A stretch of 64,000 nt of DNA from an uncultured Anaeroplasma sp. (GTDB lineage: Bacteria > Bacillota_I > Bacilli_A > Acholeplasmatales > Anaeroplasmataceae). A program made the translations under genes and the position numbers. The stretch covers positions 1 through 64,000 of the forward strand of contig CAKQBG010000003.1 in NCBI GenBank assembly GCA_934216145.1. Direction: 5' to 3'. The notes beneath the pieces are model-generated. The model had not been told where the DNA came from, made no database searches, and saw only the letters and a list, made by a program, of their open reading frames with translations. Positions 8,703 to 17,028 of this stretch are shown here, in pieces (the stretch's first letter is position 1; each line of letters begins with the position of its first letter).

Positions 8703-11123
8703 TTAACAATAAACATCTACAGGTACTACTTTATCATTTTTATTATAAGGAATAATATTTCCTTCAATTACTTTATTATTTACAATAAGCTTATAAGTAG
8801 ATCCTGTATTATGAATAGTGATATTATATTTAACGCCACGGAATATTCTAGTGCCTTTAACAAGTTTTATTTCCTTTGGAAGATGAGGATCAAGCTTTAA
8901 GCCATCATAGTCGGGAATAAATCCTAATAATGCTTGAGATGCCGCAACAAATGTCCAAGAGGCTGTACCAGTTAGGAAGGAGTTCTTTGCTTCACCATAG
9001 TTTTTAGCATCTCTACCAGCGATAGTTTGACTATAAACATATGGTTCAGTTTTATGAATTTCTGATATATCCTCTAAATAAGCTGGACAATTTCTTTTAT
9101 AAACATCAAAAGCTCTTTCATTATTTCCTTCTACTGTATTTGCGATAACAATCCAAGGATTATTATGACAAAATACAGAGCCATTCTCTTTATATCCAGG
9201 AGGATATGAAGAAACTTCACCTAATTCAACATGATATTCTTTATATGTTGGATATAGGATTTCAACTCCATATTTATTTGTTAATAGCTTTTCAACTGAA
9301 TCTAGAGCCTTTTTACCTAAACCTAAATTAGAACCAATTTTAGCCATTGTACAGAAGCCTTGAGGCTCAATATAAATTTGACCGTCCTTGCATTCCTTTG
9401 ATCCGACTTTATTTTCGAATGCGTCATAAGCTCTAACGAACCATTCTCCATCCCATCCATAATCAATAACAGCCTGTTCTACTTTCTTTATTTCCTCACT
9501 AACCTTTATAGCTTCATCTTTACTTCCATATCTATTACAAATTTCAACATATTCTTTACCATAATAAACGAACATACCTGCAATAAATACTGATTCAGCT
9601 TTTCCGGTCTCTTTATTAGAAGCAGTTTGGAAAGATTCACCAGGAGTAGTAGAGAAGCAGTTTAGATTTAAGCAATCATTCCAATCGGCATGACCGATTA
9701 AAGGTAATCCATGAGGTCCTTTATGATTTATTGTATAATGAATTGACGCTTTTAAATGCTCCATTAAACGTACCTCTGTACCTTTTTTATTATTAAATGG
9801 TGTCATTTCATCAAGAATACTAGAATCACCAGTTTCTTTAATATATTGGGCTACTGCGCCAACAAGCCATAATGGGTCATCATTAAAGCCGCCACCTATA
9901 TCAGCATTACCCCTTTTTGTTAAAGGCTGATATTGATGATATGTTGATCCATCTTCAAATTGGATAGACGCAATATCAATAATTCTTTCTCTTGATTTTT
10001 CAGGAATTAAATGTAGGAATCCATAAAGATCCTGACATGAATCTCTAAAGCCCATACCTCTACCTGTACCACTTTCGTAGTAAGAAGCAGATCTTGACAT
10101 ATTGAAGGTAACCATACATTGATATTGATTCCAAATATTAACCATTCTATCAAATTTATCATTACCAGATTCAATATGAATCTTTTCTAGCATATCACTC
10201 CAGCATTTCTTTAAATCATTAAAAGCCTTATCTACAGATTTCTTATCAGAATATTTATTTTGTAATAAATAAGCTTTACCCTTATTAATTACTCCAGGAG
10301 CTATAAATTTTTCATCATCCTTATTTTCAACATAGCCAGTTTGGAAAATAATAGTTTTTTCTTCATTTGGAGCTAATATAAATTGAAACATATGACAAGC
10401 AATTGGGTTCCATCCAGAAGCTACAGAATTATAGCTTGTTTTATTGGTTACAGCGCTAGGTGTATCATAGGAATTATATAAGCCTAAAAAGGTATCAAGA
10501 TCAGTATCAAAGCCATCATGCTTTATATTAGAATAGAAGTAAGCATAATGATTTCTTCTTTCACGATATTCTGTTTTATGATATAAGGCATTATCTTCAA
10601 TTTCAACCTCACCAATATTATAATTTCTTTGAAAATTAGTTTGGTCATCTACTGCGTTCCATAAGCACCACTCAATCATTCCATGAAGAGTGATTTTCTT
10701 TGGCTCATTAGAATTATTTTTTAATGTAAGCATATTAATCTCACATAAATCCTTTAATGGAACAAAGCATGTTAAAGTGGCTTTAAGATTATTCTTTTCA
10801 CTTTCAAAAATAGAATATCCTAAACCATGTCGGCACTTATAGGAATCAAGCTTTGTTTTAGTTGGTAAAAAGCCTGGATTCCAAATTACTCCTCCATCAT
10901 TTATATAATAATATCTACCTCCATTATCTCGAGGAACATTATTATATCTAAATCTTGTAATTCTTCTTAATTTTGCATCCTTATAGAAATTATAGCCACC
11001 GCAGGTATTACTCATTAATGAAAAAAATCCATCTTGACCATAATAATTAATCCAAGGAAGCGGTGTTGAATAGTTTGTTATTACATATTCACAATTTAAA
11101 TCATCGAAATAACCGAATTTCAT
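8703..11123 (-). CDS. Cellobiose phosphorylase (GH94)
   Basis: Cleaves cellobiose with phosphate into glucose and alpha-glucose-1-phosphate in the cytoplasm, saving one ATP. The 806-residue length and the wording along the whole chain match the clostridial enzyme: start MKFGYFDDLNCEYVITNY, FYKDAKLRRITRFRYNNVP near 50, FNMSRSASYYESGTGRGMGF near 345, and the general-acid motif ADWNDCLNLNCFS with the catalytic Asp near 480. The start at 11123 follows GGAGG (11131-11135); an in-frame ATG at 11156 overlaps the operator and is rejected. It is transcribed divergently from the LacI-family gene. Its promoter is TTGATT-17-TATAAT on the minus strand and its +1 region holds an operator, so repression in the absence of cellodextrins is expected. 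Confidence 0.95.
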   Translation of the reverse strand: MKFGYFDDLNCEYVITNYSTPLPWINYYGQDGFFSLMSNTCGGYNFYKDAKLRRITRFRYNNVPRDNGGRYYYINDGGVIWNPGFLPTKTKLDSYKCRHGLGYSIFESEKNNLKATLTCFVPLKDLCEINMLTLKNNSNEPKKITLHGMIEWCLWNAVDDQTNFQRNYNIGEVEIEDNALYHKTEYRERRNHYAYFYSNIKHDGFDTDLDTFLGLYNSYDTPSAVTNKTSYNSVASGWNPIACHMFQFILAPNEEKTIIFQTGYVENKDDEKFIAPGVINKGKAYLLQNKYSDKKSVDKAFNDLKKCWSDMLEKIHIESGNDKFDRMVNIWNQYQCMVTFNMSRSASYYESGTGRGMGFRDSCQDLYGFLHLIPEKSRERIIDIASIQFEDGSTYHQYQPLTKRGNADIGGGFNDDPLWLVGAVAQYIKETGDSSILDEMTPFNNKKGTEVRLMEHLKASIHYTINHKGPHGLPLIGHADWNDCLNLNCFSTTPGESFQTASNKETGKAESVFIAGMFVYYGKEYVEICNRYGSKDEAIKVSEEIKKVEQAVIDYGWDGEWFVRAYDAFENKVGSKECKDGQIYIEPQGFCTMAKIGSNLGLGKKALDSVEKLLTNKYGVEILYPTYKEYHVELGEVSSYPPGYKENGSVFCHNNPWIVIANTVEGNNERAFDVYKRNCPAYLEDISEIHKTEPYVYSQTIAGRDAKNYGEAKNSFLTGTASWTFVAASQALLGFIPDYDGLKLDPHLPKEIKLVKGTRIFRGVKYNITIHNTGSTYKLIVNNKVIEGNIIPYNKNDKVVPVDVYC

Positions 11124-11136
11124 TATTTTTCCTCCT

Positions 11137-11151
11137 TCGAAAACGTTTAAG
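11137..11151. promoter_or_regulatory. LacI-type operator at the cellobiose phosphorylase start
   Basis: TCGAAAACGTTTAAG lies between the predicted transcription start (near 11154, minus strand) and the ribosome site of the phosphorylase gene. It shares its core with the sites at 3645 and 12300. Binding here would block early elongation. Confidence 0.72.
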
Positions 11152-11160
11152 TTCATAATT

Positions 11161-11227
11161 ATTATATGTTAATATTTTAAAAAAATCAACATTAAATGTT
11201 GACAATAATGTATTTTTTTTCTATGAT
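11161..11227. promoter_or_regulatory. Divergent promoters with a shared palindrome
   Basis: For the rightward regulator gene: -35 TTGACA (11199-11204), 17 bases, -10 TATGAT (11222-11227). For the leftward phosphorylase gene: -35 TTGATT (11189-11184), 17 bases, -10 TATAAT (11166-11161). A 17-bp palindrome TCAACATTAAATGTTGA (11186-11202) covers most of both -35 boxes. One bound protein could control both directions. Confidence 0.75.
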
Positions 11228-11261
11228 TTATGTATAGAACACATATATAGGAGATGATAAC

Positions 11262-12278
11262 ATGGTAAAGATTAAAGATATTGCAGAAAAATGTGGATTA
11301 TCTGTTGCCTCTGTCAGCAAGGCCTTACATGGAAAGAGTGATATTAATCCTAATACAGTAGAATATGTTAAAAGAATTGCGAAGGAAATGGGCTATATTC
11401 CTAATTCCTCAGCTAGAATGCTAAAGACAAACCATTCTTATATAATTGGATTACTATTTATTGATGCTACTAACTCAGGATTAACCCATGAATATTTCTC
11501 TATAATTATAAGTAGTATACGTGATGAATGTAAAAAATATGGCTATGATATAACATTTATATCTAATCAGGTAGGAAAAAATGAATGTACATTTTATGAA
11601 CATGCAAGATATAGAAATTGTGATGGAGTAATTATTGCGAGTGCGGATTTTAAAAATCCTCAGGTTACTGAACTTGTTGAAAGTGATATCCCTACTATAA
11701 CAATTGATTATGATTTTAATGATCATTCCTCAGTGAATTCGGATAATATTCAAGGAATGAAGGATATTGTTAAATATTTATATGATATGGGACACAGAAA
11801 TATAGCCTTTATTCATGGCGAATTAACATCAGTTACTCAAAAGCGTATTAAAGGATTTTATAATGCCTGTTATGAATGTGGTATTACTGTAGATGAGAAT
11901 TTAGTAAGAGAAGGATCATATCATATTCCTAAAATATCAGGTCAAATAACAAGAGAGCTACTTCATTTAGAAAATAGACCCACTTGTATAATTTATCCAG
12001 ATGATTATTCATTATTAGGTGGAATTACTGAAATTGAGAAGCAAGGCTTAAAGGTGCCTTATGATATTAGCGTTGTAGGATATGATGGAATTATTCTATC
12101 GCGATTAATGAGACCTATTTTTACAACCTATGTTCAGGATGCAGTAGAAATTGGTAAAAAGGCTACAGATAAGCTAGTTGAAATTATAGATAATCCTAAA
12201 TCCTCATTACCAGAAAGAATTAGTATTGTTGGAAAGCTACAAGAGGGTCAAACAGTAAAGAATTTAAATAGGGCCTAA
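11262..12278 (+). CDS. LacI-family transcriptional regulator of the cellodextrin locus
   Basis: A 338-residue repressor of the LacI/GalR family. The helix-turn-helix and hinge occupy 1-60: VKIKDIAEKCGLSVASVSKA, then MGYIPNSSARML. Residues about 65-335 form the periplasmic-binding-protein-like effector domain. It is divergent from cellobiose phosphorylase and upstream of the GH1-GalM-GH5 cluster, and LacI-type operators occur at all three promoters of the locus, so it is the probable local regulator. Effector is likely cellobiose or a product of it (inference). The start follows GGAGATGATAAC. Confidence 0.92.
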   Translation: MVKIKDIAEKCGLSVASVSKALHGKSDINPNTVEYVKRIAKEMGYIPNSSARMLKTNHSYIIGLLFIDATNSGLTHEYFSIIISSIRDECKKYGYDITFISNQVGKNECTFYEHARYRNCDGVIIASADFKNPQVTELVESDIPTITIDYDFNDHSSVNSDNIQGMKDIVKYLYDMGHRNIAFIHGELTSVTQKRIKGFYNACYECGITVDENLVREGSYHIPKISGQITRELLHLENRPTCIIYPDDYSLLGGITEIEKQGLKVPYDISVVGYDGIILSRLMRPIFTTYVQDAVEIGKKATDKLVEIIDNPKSSLPERISIVGKLQEGQTVKNLNRA

Positions 12279-12299
12279 TTATGTAAAATTTCTTTTCAA

Positions 12300-12349
12300 T
12301 CGAAAACGTTTAAGTTTCTGTTTACAAAAGAGATTTTTAATGTTATTAT
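12300..12349 (+). promoter_or_regulatory. Operator and promoter of the GH1-galM-GH5 operon
   Basis: Operator TCGAAAACGTTTAAGT (12300-12315) lies directly upstream of -35 TTTACA (12321-12326), a 17-base spacer and an extended -10 TGT-TATTAT (12341-12349). The design repeats that of the transporter promoter at 3645-3705, although operator-to-promoter spacing differs (4 versus 16 bases). Confidence 0.75.
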
Positions 12350-12399
12350 TTAGGTGATGAATTTCTATTTTTAATTTTTATAGTTGGGAAGTGTTAATC

Positions 12400-13740
12400 T
12401 TGTTTAACAGGGATTTCATTTTTGGTTGTGCTACAGCTGCTCCTCAGATTGAAGGTGGAAGTAGAGCTGATGGAAAAGAGCCTTCAATTTGGGATACTTT
12501 TTGTGAAGGTAAAAACAATATAAATGATGGGTCTAATATAGATGTTGCTTGTAATTCTTATTATGATTATAAAAAAGATATTGAGCTATTAGATGAGCTT
12601 AAGGTTAAATCTTATCGATTCTCTATTTCCTGGGGTAGAATTATAAATAAAAATGGTGAAATTAATCAAAAAGGAATTGAGTACTATAGAAATCTTTCCT
12701 TAGAGCTAATTAAAAGAGGTATTAAGCCTTGTATAACCTTATATCACTGGGATATGCCAGAATATATTTATGAGCTTGGAGGATTTTTAAATCCGAGCTT
12801 TCCTGAATATTTTTATCATTATGTTGATGTTGTAACAAGTAATCTTAAAGACGTAGTTACTGATTATATTACTATAAATGAACCACAGGTTATTATCTTT
12901 TTAGGTCTTAGACTTGGAATTCACGCACCCGGTTTGAAACTTGGCGATAGAGAGCTTCTTTTAGCAATTCATAATTTATTAAAGGCTCATGGAAGAGCCT
13001 GTCAAGCAATAAGAAAAAATGTTAAAAATTCTAAAATTGGCTTTTCTCCATGCTCTAGAGGAGTTATTCCTGTGAAAAATGATGAAAAGCTTTATAAAAA
13101 ATGCTATGAATATTTCTTCTCATTAAGAGATGATTTTGAATATTCTAATTTTGTTTCAATATATAGTGATCCTGTTTTTTTAGGAGATTATCCTAAAGAA
13201 TATTATACTAGATTTAAGGATATTCATCCTAATATAACAAAAGACGATTTAGATTTAATTCACCAACCCATAGATTATTGTTACCAAAATGTTTATTCTG
13301 GTGATTATTATGATTTAGATAATAATGGTAATTTAATTAAGCTACCATTTAAAAAGGGCTTTCCTGAAGGTAATATAAGCTGGCTTCAGGTTACTCCTGA
13401 GGCTTTATATTATATACCTAAATTTTTATATGAAAGGTATCATAAACCTATAATTATTTCTGAAAATGGTAATTGCTGTCATGATTCAATTTCTTTAGAC
13501 GGAAAGTGTCATGACCCTTCAAGAATAGATTACATTAGAAGATATTTAATAGAACTTAATAAGGCCTCTAAAGAGGTCGATATTAGAGGCTATTATTATT
13601 GGAGCTTACTAGATAATTTCGAATGGAAGGAAGGCTATACTAAGCGCTTTGGCCTAGTATATGTTGATTTTGAATCATTAGAAAGAATTAAGAAGGATTC
13701 ATTTTATGAATATCAAAAAATAATAAAGGAATGTGAATAA
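12400..13740 (+). CDS. Beta-glucosidase (GH1)
   Basis: Hydrolyses terminal beta-linked glucose from cellobiose and cello-oligosaccharides. The (beta/alpha)8 family-1 fold is shown by FIFGCATAAPQIEG at the start, the acid/base motif TINEPQ near 160, and the nucleophile motif ISENGNC near 350; length 446 is normal. A TTG codon at 12400 is preferred because GGGAAG sits eight bases before it and the product then begins MFNRDFIFG as in relatives; a GTG at 12391 has no ribosome site. There is no signal peptide and no PTS gene nearby, so it most likely acts on unphosphorylated sugar in the cytoplasm. It starts an operon with galM and GH5. Confidence 0.9.
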   Translation: MFNRDFIFGCATAAPQIEGGSRADGKEPSIWDTFCEGKNNINDGSNIDVACNSYYDYKKDIELLDELKVKSYRFSISWGRIINKNGEINQKGIEYYRNLSLELIKRGIKPCITLYHWDMPEYIYELGGFLNPSFPEYFYHYVDVVTSNLKDVVTDYITINEPQVIIFLGLRLGIHAPGLKLGDRELLLAIHNLLKAHGRACQAIRKNVKNSKIGFSPCSRGVIPVKNDEKLYKKCYEYFFSLRDDFEYSNFVSIYSDPVFLGDYPKEYYTRFKDIHPNITKDDLDLIHQPIDYCYQNVYSGDYYDLDNNGNLIKLPFKKGFPEGNISWLQVTPEALYYIPKFLYERYHKPIIISENGNCCHDSISLDGKCHDPSRIDYIRRYLIELNKASKEVDIRGYYYWSLLDNFEWKEGYTKRFGLVYVDFESLERIKKDSFYEYQKIIKECE

Positions 13741-13741
13741 T

Positions 13742-14728
13742 ATGAAATGTATTACATTAAAGAATAAATATTCAACAGAGGTTACTTTATCTAGCTTAGG
13801 AGCTTCTATTTTAGATATTAAAACTCTCGATTATAAAAATGAGCTAGGCTCTATTGTTATAGTTCCTAAGGATAAGGAGAAATTTTATACTAGTACTTCA
13901 TATTTTGGAAAGACTATTGGTAGAACAGGTGGAAGAATTACTAATGGTAAATTTGCATTAAATGGTAAGCAATATCAAATAATTTCAAATGATAAAAATG
14001 GACTTCATGGTGGAAATGATGGCTTAAGCTATAAAGATTTTGATACATTTGAATCAGAAAATAATGAAGCTTATTTATGTGAATTTAAATATTTTTCAAA
14101 GGATTTAGAATCAGGATATCCTGGAAATTTAAATGTTAGTGTATTATATAAGCTTTATAAAAATCAAAATAAGCTTGATATTGTTTATAATGGTGAATGT
14201 GATCAGGATACTTTACTCAATTTAAGTAATCATTCTTATTTTAATTTAAATGTGAATAGTGGCAAGGGTATACTTGATCATACCTTATATATTAATGCTT
14301 CTAAAATGGAAAAATTAGAGAATATGTTACCTAAAGGGATTTATAATTGTGAAGAAAAATACTCATTTAAAAAGCCTCATAAAATAGGTGATTATTTATT
14401 TGATAAGGAAATAATAGATAGCGCGAATGGTTATGATTTCCCTTATATTTTTGATGATAATAATGGAAATAAAATTGAGCTTTATGATGATGTATCTAAA
14501 AGAAAGCTAATTGTTAATACAACATATCCTGTAGTAGTTGTTTATACATGTAATTATTGTGATGATTTAATTATAAATAATGATAGAAAAATAAAGCCAT
14601 ATGATGCAGTATGCTTAGAATGTATGTATCACCCTAATACAATTAATAGTGATTTTTTAAGTGAGAAGAAGGATGTACTTAAAAAGGGAAAAATCTATAA
14701 TGAGGTAATAAGCTTTAGCTTTGAGTAG
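13742..14728 (+). CDS. galM: Aldose 1-epimerase (mutarotase)
   Basis: Interconverts alpha and beta anomers of free hexoses, supplying the anomer needed by kinases after beta-glucoside cleavage. The 328-residue protein shows GRTGGRITNG, GLHGG, the catalytic histidine motif NLSNHSYFNL near 165-174 and a C-terminal catalytic Glu in CLECMYHPNTIN. The ATG at 13742 is one base after the GH1 stop and 11 bases from AAAGGA. The GTG at 13733 would overlap the upstream gene and has poor spacing. Physically coupled to GH1 and GH5, so the role in beta-glucan use is well supported by context. Confidence 0.9.
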   Translation: MKCITLKNKYSTEVTLSSLGASILDIKTLDYKNELGSIVIVPKDKEKFYTSTSYFGKTIGRTGGRITNGKFALNGKQYQIISNDKNGLHGGNDGLSYKDFDTFESENNEAYLCEFKYFSKDLESGYPGNLNVSVLYKLYKNQNKLDIVYNGECDQDTLLNLSNHSYFNLNVNSGKGILDHTLYINASKMEKLENMLPKGIYNCEEKYSFKKPHKIGDYLFDKEIIDSANGYDFPYIFDDNNGNKIELYDDVSKRKLIVNTTYPVVVVYTCNYCDDLIINNDRKIKPYDAVCLECMYHPNTINSDFLSEKKDVLKKGKIYNEVISFSFE

Positions 14729-14735
14729 GTAAAAT

Positions 14736-15767
14736 ATGAGAAGATTAGATAGTTTTATGAAGGGCGTTAATCTTGGGGGATGGCTAAGCCAAGGAAGTCT
14801 TGACATTAATCATATAGCTACATTTATTGTAGAAGATGATATTAAAAGAATAAGTGAGATTGGCTGTGACCATTTAAGATTACCTGTTGATTATGAAAAT
14901 ATAGATAAAGATGGAGAAATTGTAGAATACGGCTTTGATTATATTGAAAAATGTATTAAATGGTGTCAAAAATATGGACTTAATGTTGTTTTAGATTTAC
15001 ATAAGACACCAGGATATGTTTTTGATGATCTTGAGAATTCAAAAGGATTTTTTGGAAATCCTATATTAGAAGCTAGATTCTTAACTATTTGGGATAGATT
15101 ATCATCTAGATTTTCTAAATATAGTGATATGATGATGTTTGAAATGCTAAATGAGGTTACTGATGAGTCTTATTTAGATAGCTGGAATGATTTAGGTAAT
15201 AGATGTATTAAGGTTATTAGAAAAAATGCTCCTAAGGTTAAGATATTATTTGGTGGAGTAAATTATTCATCTGTTTCATCTGTTAAATTTATTCCTAAAC
15301 CGGCTGATGAAAATATAGTTTATAATGTTCATTGTTATGAACCATTAATATTTACACATCAGGGAGCTTATTGGGTTAACAAAATGCCTCCTGATTTTAG
15401 AATTGAATATCCATTTAAAGGAGAACAATATCTCGACCTTATAGAAAAGGTTCCTGCTTGTAAATGTGGTCCATTTAAGGATAATCCTAAAGAGCTTATA
15501 GCTTCTTTGGGAAAGGAATTTTTTATGAATATATTTAAAGAAGCAGTAGAATATGCAGAAAAAAATAATGTACCTTTATATTGTGGAGAATATGGAGTAA
15601 TTGATTTAGCTGATCCTATTTCAACATTACGCTGGCTTAAGGATATTAATTCTTGTTTTAAAGAATATGGTATTGGTAGAGCGATTTGGAACTATAAGGA
15701 AATGGATTTTGGTATTATAGGTCCTCATTATTTACCTATTTATGATGAATTAATCAAATTTTTATAA
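14736..15767 (+). CDS. Cytoplasmic endoglucanase, GH5 (CelC-like)
   Basis: A 343-residue single-domain family-5 glycosidase, the same length and pattern as clostridial CelC. It starts with FMKGVNLGGWLSQGS, has HLRLPVDYENI, the acid/base Glu in FEMLNEVTDE (near 135-144) and the nucleophile Glu in YCGEYGVID near 285. It has no signal peptide and no carbohydrate-binding module, so it should cut imported cello-oligosaccharides or beta-1,3-1,4-glucan fragments inside the cell rather than digest polymer outside. It follows galM by seven bases and ends at a strong terminator. Exact linkage preference cannot be read from sequence. Confidence 0.9.
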   Translation: MRRLDSFMKGVNLGGWLSQGSLDINHIATFIVEDDIKRISEIGCDHLRLPVDYENIDKDGEIVEYGFDYIEKCIKWCQKYGLNVVLDLHKTPGYVFDDLENSKGFFGNPILEARFLTIWDRLSSRFSKYSDMMMFEMLNEVTDESYLDSWNDLGNRCIKVIRKNAPKVKILFGGVNYSSVSSVKFIPKPADENIVYNVHCYEPLIFTHQGAYWVNKMPPDFRIEYPFKGEQYLDLIEKVPACKCGPFKDNPKELIASLGKEFFMNIFKEAVEYAEKNNVPLYCGEYGVIDLADPISTLRWLKDINSCFKEYGIGRAIWNYKEMDFGIIGPHYLPIYDELIKFL

Positions 15768-15784
15768 TTTCTTTTTCCTTTGTT

Positions 15785-15810
15785 AAAAGAGCTATTTTTA
15801 TAGCTCTTTT
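15785..15810 (+). terminator. Terminator of the GH1-galM-GH5 operon
   Basis: Perfect 11-bp stem AAAAGAGCTAT / ATAGCTCTTTT with a TTTT loop; the 3' arm ends in four Ts. Confidence 0.85.
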
Positions 15811-15827
15811 ATCAATCATTAAAGAAA

Positions 15828-15849
15828 AAAGAAGGATTAATCCTTCTTA
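15828..15849 (-). terminator. Terminator of recU
   Basis: The palindrome AAGAAGGATTAATCCTTCTT overlaps the recU stop codon, and As at 15824-15829 give a T-rich tail on the minus strand. Confidence 0.7.
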
Positions 15850-16418
15850 ATACTAAAATATACTGAATCTACTACCTTTAAATATGGTAATCTTGGTAGA
15901 TATCCATGAGGTATTATATAGGCTCTATTTTTAAATACTTCATAGGGAATTGATTTTCTTCCATCAATTTTAGAATTTTCCCAATATTCTTTTACTACCT
16001 CAAATGGAAGTAGATAATATTCATCATATAAGCTCCATGCTACAATTAAAAATCCAATACCACCATGCTTAATGATTGATTTAAGATGCGCTATTTGATG
16101 AGGATGAATATTAGCTAGGGGAAAAGCAGTTTTATTATGATTTTCCTTTGCTTCAAAATCGATATATTTTCCTTTATAGATTCCATTGTAGTCAGTAGTT
16201 GATGGAATTTTATAATAGGCTTCGGTTATAACGGCTTTATTTCTAGCTGGATAATTAACCTTTACAATTTGAACGGGAGTAGGCTTTTTATGGATAATAG
16301 CGATATCATTTGCTAAATAAAATTCATTTGATTCGTTAATTATTCCTTCTAAGTCCATTCCTAGATTAGCTTTATTTATAATTTTTTTTCTTTCATCTCT
16401 TTTGATTGGAAAGTTCAT
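15837..16418 (-). CDS. recU: Holliday junction resolvase RecU
   Basis: Cuts four-way DNA junctions during recombination and chromosome segregation. The 193-residue length and motifs fit RecU: GMDLEGIINESNEFYL near 20-35, HKKPTPVQIVKV, STTDYNGIYKGKYIDFEAKE (catalytic Asp and Glu-x-Lys of the nuclease fold) and the PHQIAHL helix. The usual Firmicutes partner gene for a class A penicillin-binding protein is not adjacent; the gene stands alone, facing the GH5 gene. Confidence 0.93.
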   Translation of the reverse strand: MNFPIKRDERKKIINKANLGMDLEGIINESNEFYLANDIAIIHKKPTPVQIVKVNYPARNKAVITEAYYKIPSTTDYNGIYKGKYIDFEAKENHNKTAFPLANIHPHQIAHLKSIIKHGGIGFLIVAWSLYDEYYLLPFEVVKEYWENSKIDGRKSIPYEVFKNRAYIIPHGYLPRLPYLKVVDSVYFSIKKD

Positions 16419-16582
16419 CTAAATCACCCAGGATTTATTCTAGCATAAAATAATAAAAATATGTTAGTGAAAATATATTTTACTTAAAAAATGAAATTAT
16501 TTAATATAAAAAATATGTTAATTTTGTCGAAAAAATATTAATATAAATTGAAAAAAATAAATATTGATTGAATTTTCATTCG

Positions 16583-16595
16583 TAAAACGCTTTTA
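16583..16595. promoter_or_regulatory. Palindromic operator-like site before the CBM20 gene
   Basis: TAAAACGCTTTTA has symmetrical arms around a central CGC, similar in style to LacI/CcpA-family operators but different in sequence from the CGAAAACG sites of the cellodextrin locus. It lies about 65 bases before the start codon. Function is inferred only. Confidence 0.35.
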
Positions 16596-16659
16596 TAGTT
16601 GTTTTTTATTTATTTTGTATTATTATATAAATATGCAATATACTAGGAGGGATTTATAT

Positions 16660-16971
16660 ATGGCAAATACAAAAGTAGAATTCAAGGTTTCAGCTCCTTT
16701 AGATGTTGAAGCTGTTTATGTATGTGGATCTGTTAAGGGTCTAGGAGACTGGGATGTTAAAAAGGCAGTTGAATTAAAGAAGTGCCCTGAATGTGGTAAA
16801 TTTGTTGTTACAAAGATGTTACCACTTGGTGAAACAGTAGAATTTAAGGTTTTAGCAGATAAGACTTGGGATGCAGTTGAAAAAGGTAGTGCTGGTGAGG
16901 AATTAACTAACCATAGCTTCATTGCCGAAAAGGGTCTTGTTGTTGAGGTTGAGGTTTCAAAGTTCAACTAA
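16660..16971 (+). CDS. Stand-alone CBM20-like starch-binding-domain protein
   Basis: A 103-residue protein consisting of a single small beta-sandwich that reads like a CBM20 module: VYVCGSVKGLGDWDVKKAVE (the 'GS-LGxWD-xxA' core), then MLPLGETVEFKVL and KTWDAVEKGS, where the Trp would stack on glucan. The start at 16660 follows AGGAGG; a longer frame reaching 16564 lacks a ribosome site. There is no signal peptide and no enzyme domain attached, so it is probably cytoplasmic and may bind glycogen. CPECGK offers a pair of cysteines unusual for this fold. Not in an operon. Confidence 0.75.
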   Translation: MANTKVEFKVSAPLDVEAVYVCGSVKGLGDWDVKKAVELKKCPECGKFVVTKMLPLGETVEFKVLADKTWDAVEKGSAGEELTNHSFIAEKGLVVEVEVSKFN

Positions 16972-16977
16972 TTGATT

Positions 16978-17000
16978 GGTGCTTAGGCACCTTTTCTTTT
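16978..17000 (+). terminator. Terminator of the CBM20-like gene
   Basis: GGTGC-ttag-GCACC (16978-16991) followed by TTTTCTTTTT. Confidence 0.8.
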
Positions 17001-17028
17001 TGACTGAATATCATAAAATGGTGATTGA

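Noticed and set aside
12391-12399. GTG at 12391 as the GH1 start
   Set aside because: No ribosome site upstream; the TTG at 12400 has GGGAAG at eight bases and gives the family N-terminus.
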